From contig JAZDOK010000063.1 in the NCBI GenBank assembly GCA_043798715.1, positions 1-15,002 on the forward strand: a DNA stretch of 15,002 nt, read 5' to 3'. The stretch comes from JAZDOK01 sp043798715 (lineage in GTDB: Bacteria > Vulcanimicrobiota > JAZDOK01). Position numbers and translations under genes: made by a program. This document shows, in pieces, positions 14,882-15,002 of this stretch; position 1 is the first letter of the stretch; each line of letters opens with the position of its first letter. Below the pieces are notes generated by a model, which saw only the letters and a program-made list of their open reading frames with translations, was not told the DNA's origin and did no database searches.

Positions 14882-15002
14882 AGTGATGGGTTCCGGCAAA
14901 GGAGGTAATTCTCCGTATTGAACATAATGAGCGATCGCCTGCACAATGGTGGAAAGCGGGTTGTGGCCTCTCAACTTGAGCGTCCTGTAGATACTCATAA
15001 GA
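14870..15002 (-). CDS. C-terminal end of an IS66-like transposase, runs off right edge
   Basis: The minus-strand frame enters at the window edge and ends at TAA 14872-14870, encoding 43 residues: MSIYRTLKLRGHNPLSTI, VQAIAHYVQYGEL and PPLPEPITSHG. The LKLRGHNP...GELPPLP pattern resembles the C-terminus of IS66-family TnpC transposases as I recall them. The insertion sequence's terminal inverted repeat should lie just left of 14870. GTAAC at 14862 is a candidate because IS66 ends often begin GTAA, but the other end is not visible. Family call moderate because so little sequence is present. Confidence 0.65.
   Translation of the reverse strand, partial: LMSIYRTLKLRGHNPLSTIVQAIAHYVQYGELPPLPEPITSHG

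Overview
The window comes from a diderm bacterium with GC near 60% in its core genes. The basis is a Sec-type signal peptide plus a two-partner-secretion adhesin domain, which needs an outer membrane. Nothing here fixes the lineage. An uncultured phylum is plausible, because several proteins have unusual architectures, but that is inference.

Layout. (1) Positions 1-4314, minus strand: the first 1438 codons of a giant filamentous-haemagglutinin-like exoprotein, open through the left edge. It has a TPS secretion domain, a Gly-rich repeat block, an AT-rich block with a duplicated 84-residue module, and a C-terminal-side array of 76-97 residue repeats, including a perfect 129-bp duplication. (2) 4341-7257, minus strand: a two-gene operon with overlapping reading frames. 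It encodes an unrecognised 113-aa protein and an 825-aa protein with four phospholipase-D-like lobes, two carrying intact HKD motifs and two degenerate. A terminator-like hairpin follows. (3) 7258-7469: a divergent control region with two promoters sharing the string TCGTGATATAAT and a 21-bp palindrome between them. (4) 7470-9434, plus strand: a 654-aa protein with a Ser-rich segment, a long charged coiled coil, an EF-hand-like loop and an L,D-transpeptidase-like H...SxGC motif, ended by a strong terminator. (5) 9509-14051, plus strand: a strong sigma70-type promoter followed by putrescine aminotransferase (patA), a polyamine-type APC permease, recF and a DUF721/DciA protein with a C-terminal zinc ribbon. 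Gaps are small or the genes overlap, so this looks like one transcript joining putrescine use to DNA repair and replication genes. (6) 14052-15002: an AT-rich accessory stretch with inverted repeats, a weak ORF, a promoter, a small membrane protein that appears truncated, and the C-terminal end of an IS66-like transposase running off the right edge.

How the genes fit together. The permease would import putrescine and PatA would transaminate it to 4-aminobutanal (in practice 1-pyrroline). RecF and DciA are chromosome-maintenance proteins apparently co-transcribed with them. The PLD-like protein, its small partner and the coiled-coil/transpeptidase-like protein share a divergent promoter region and may be co-regulated. 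That trio is the best candidate here for something undescribed, but its function is unknown.
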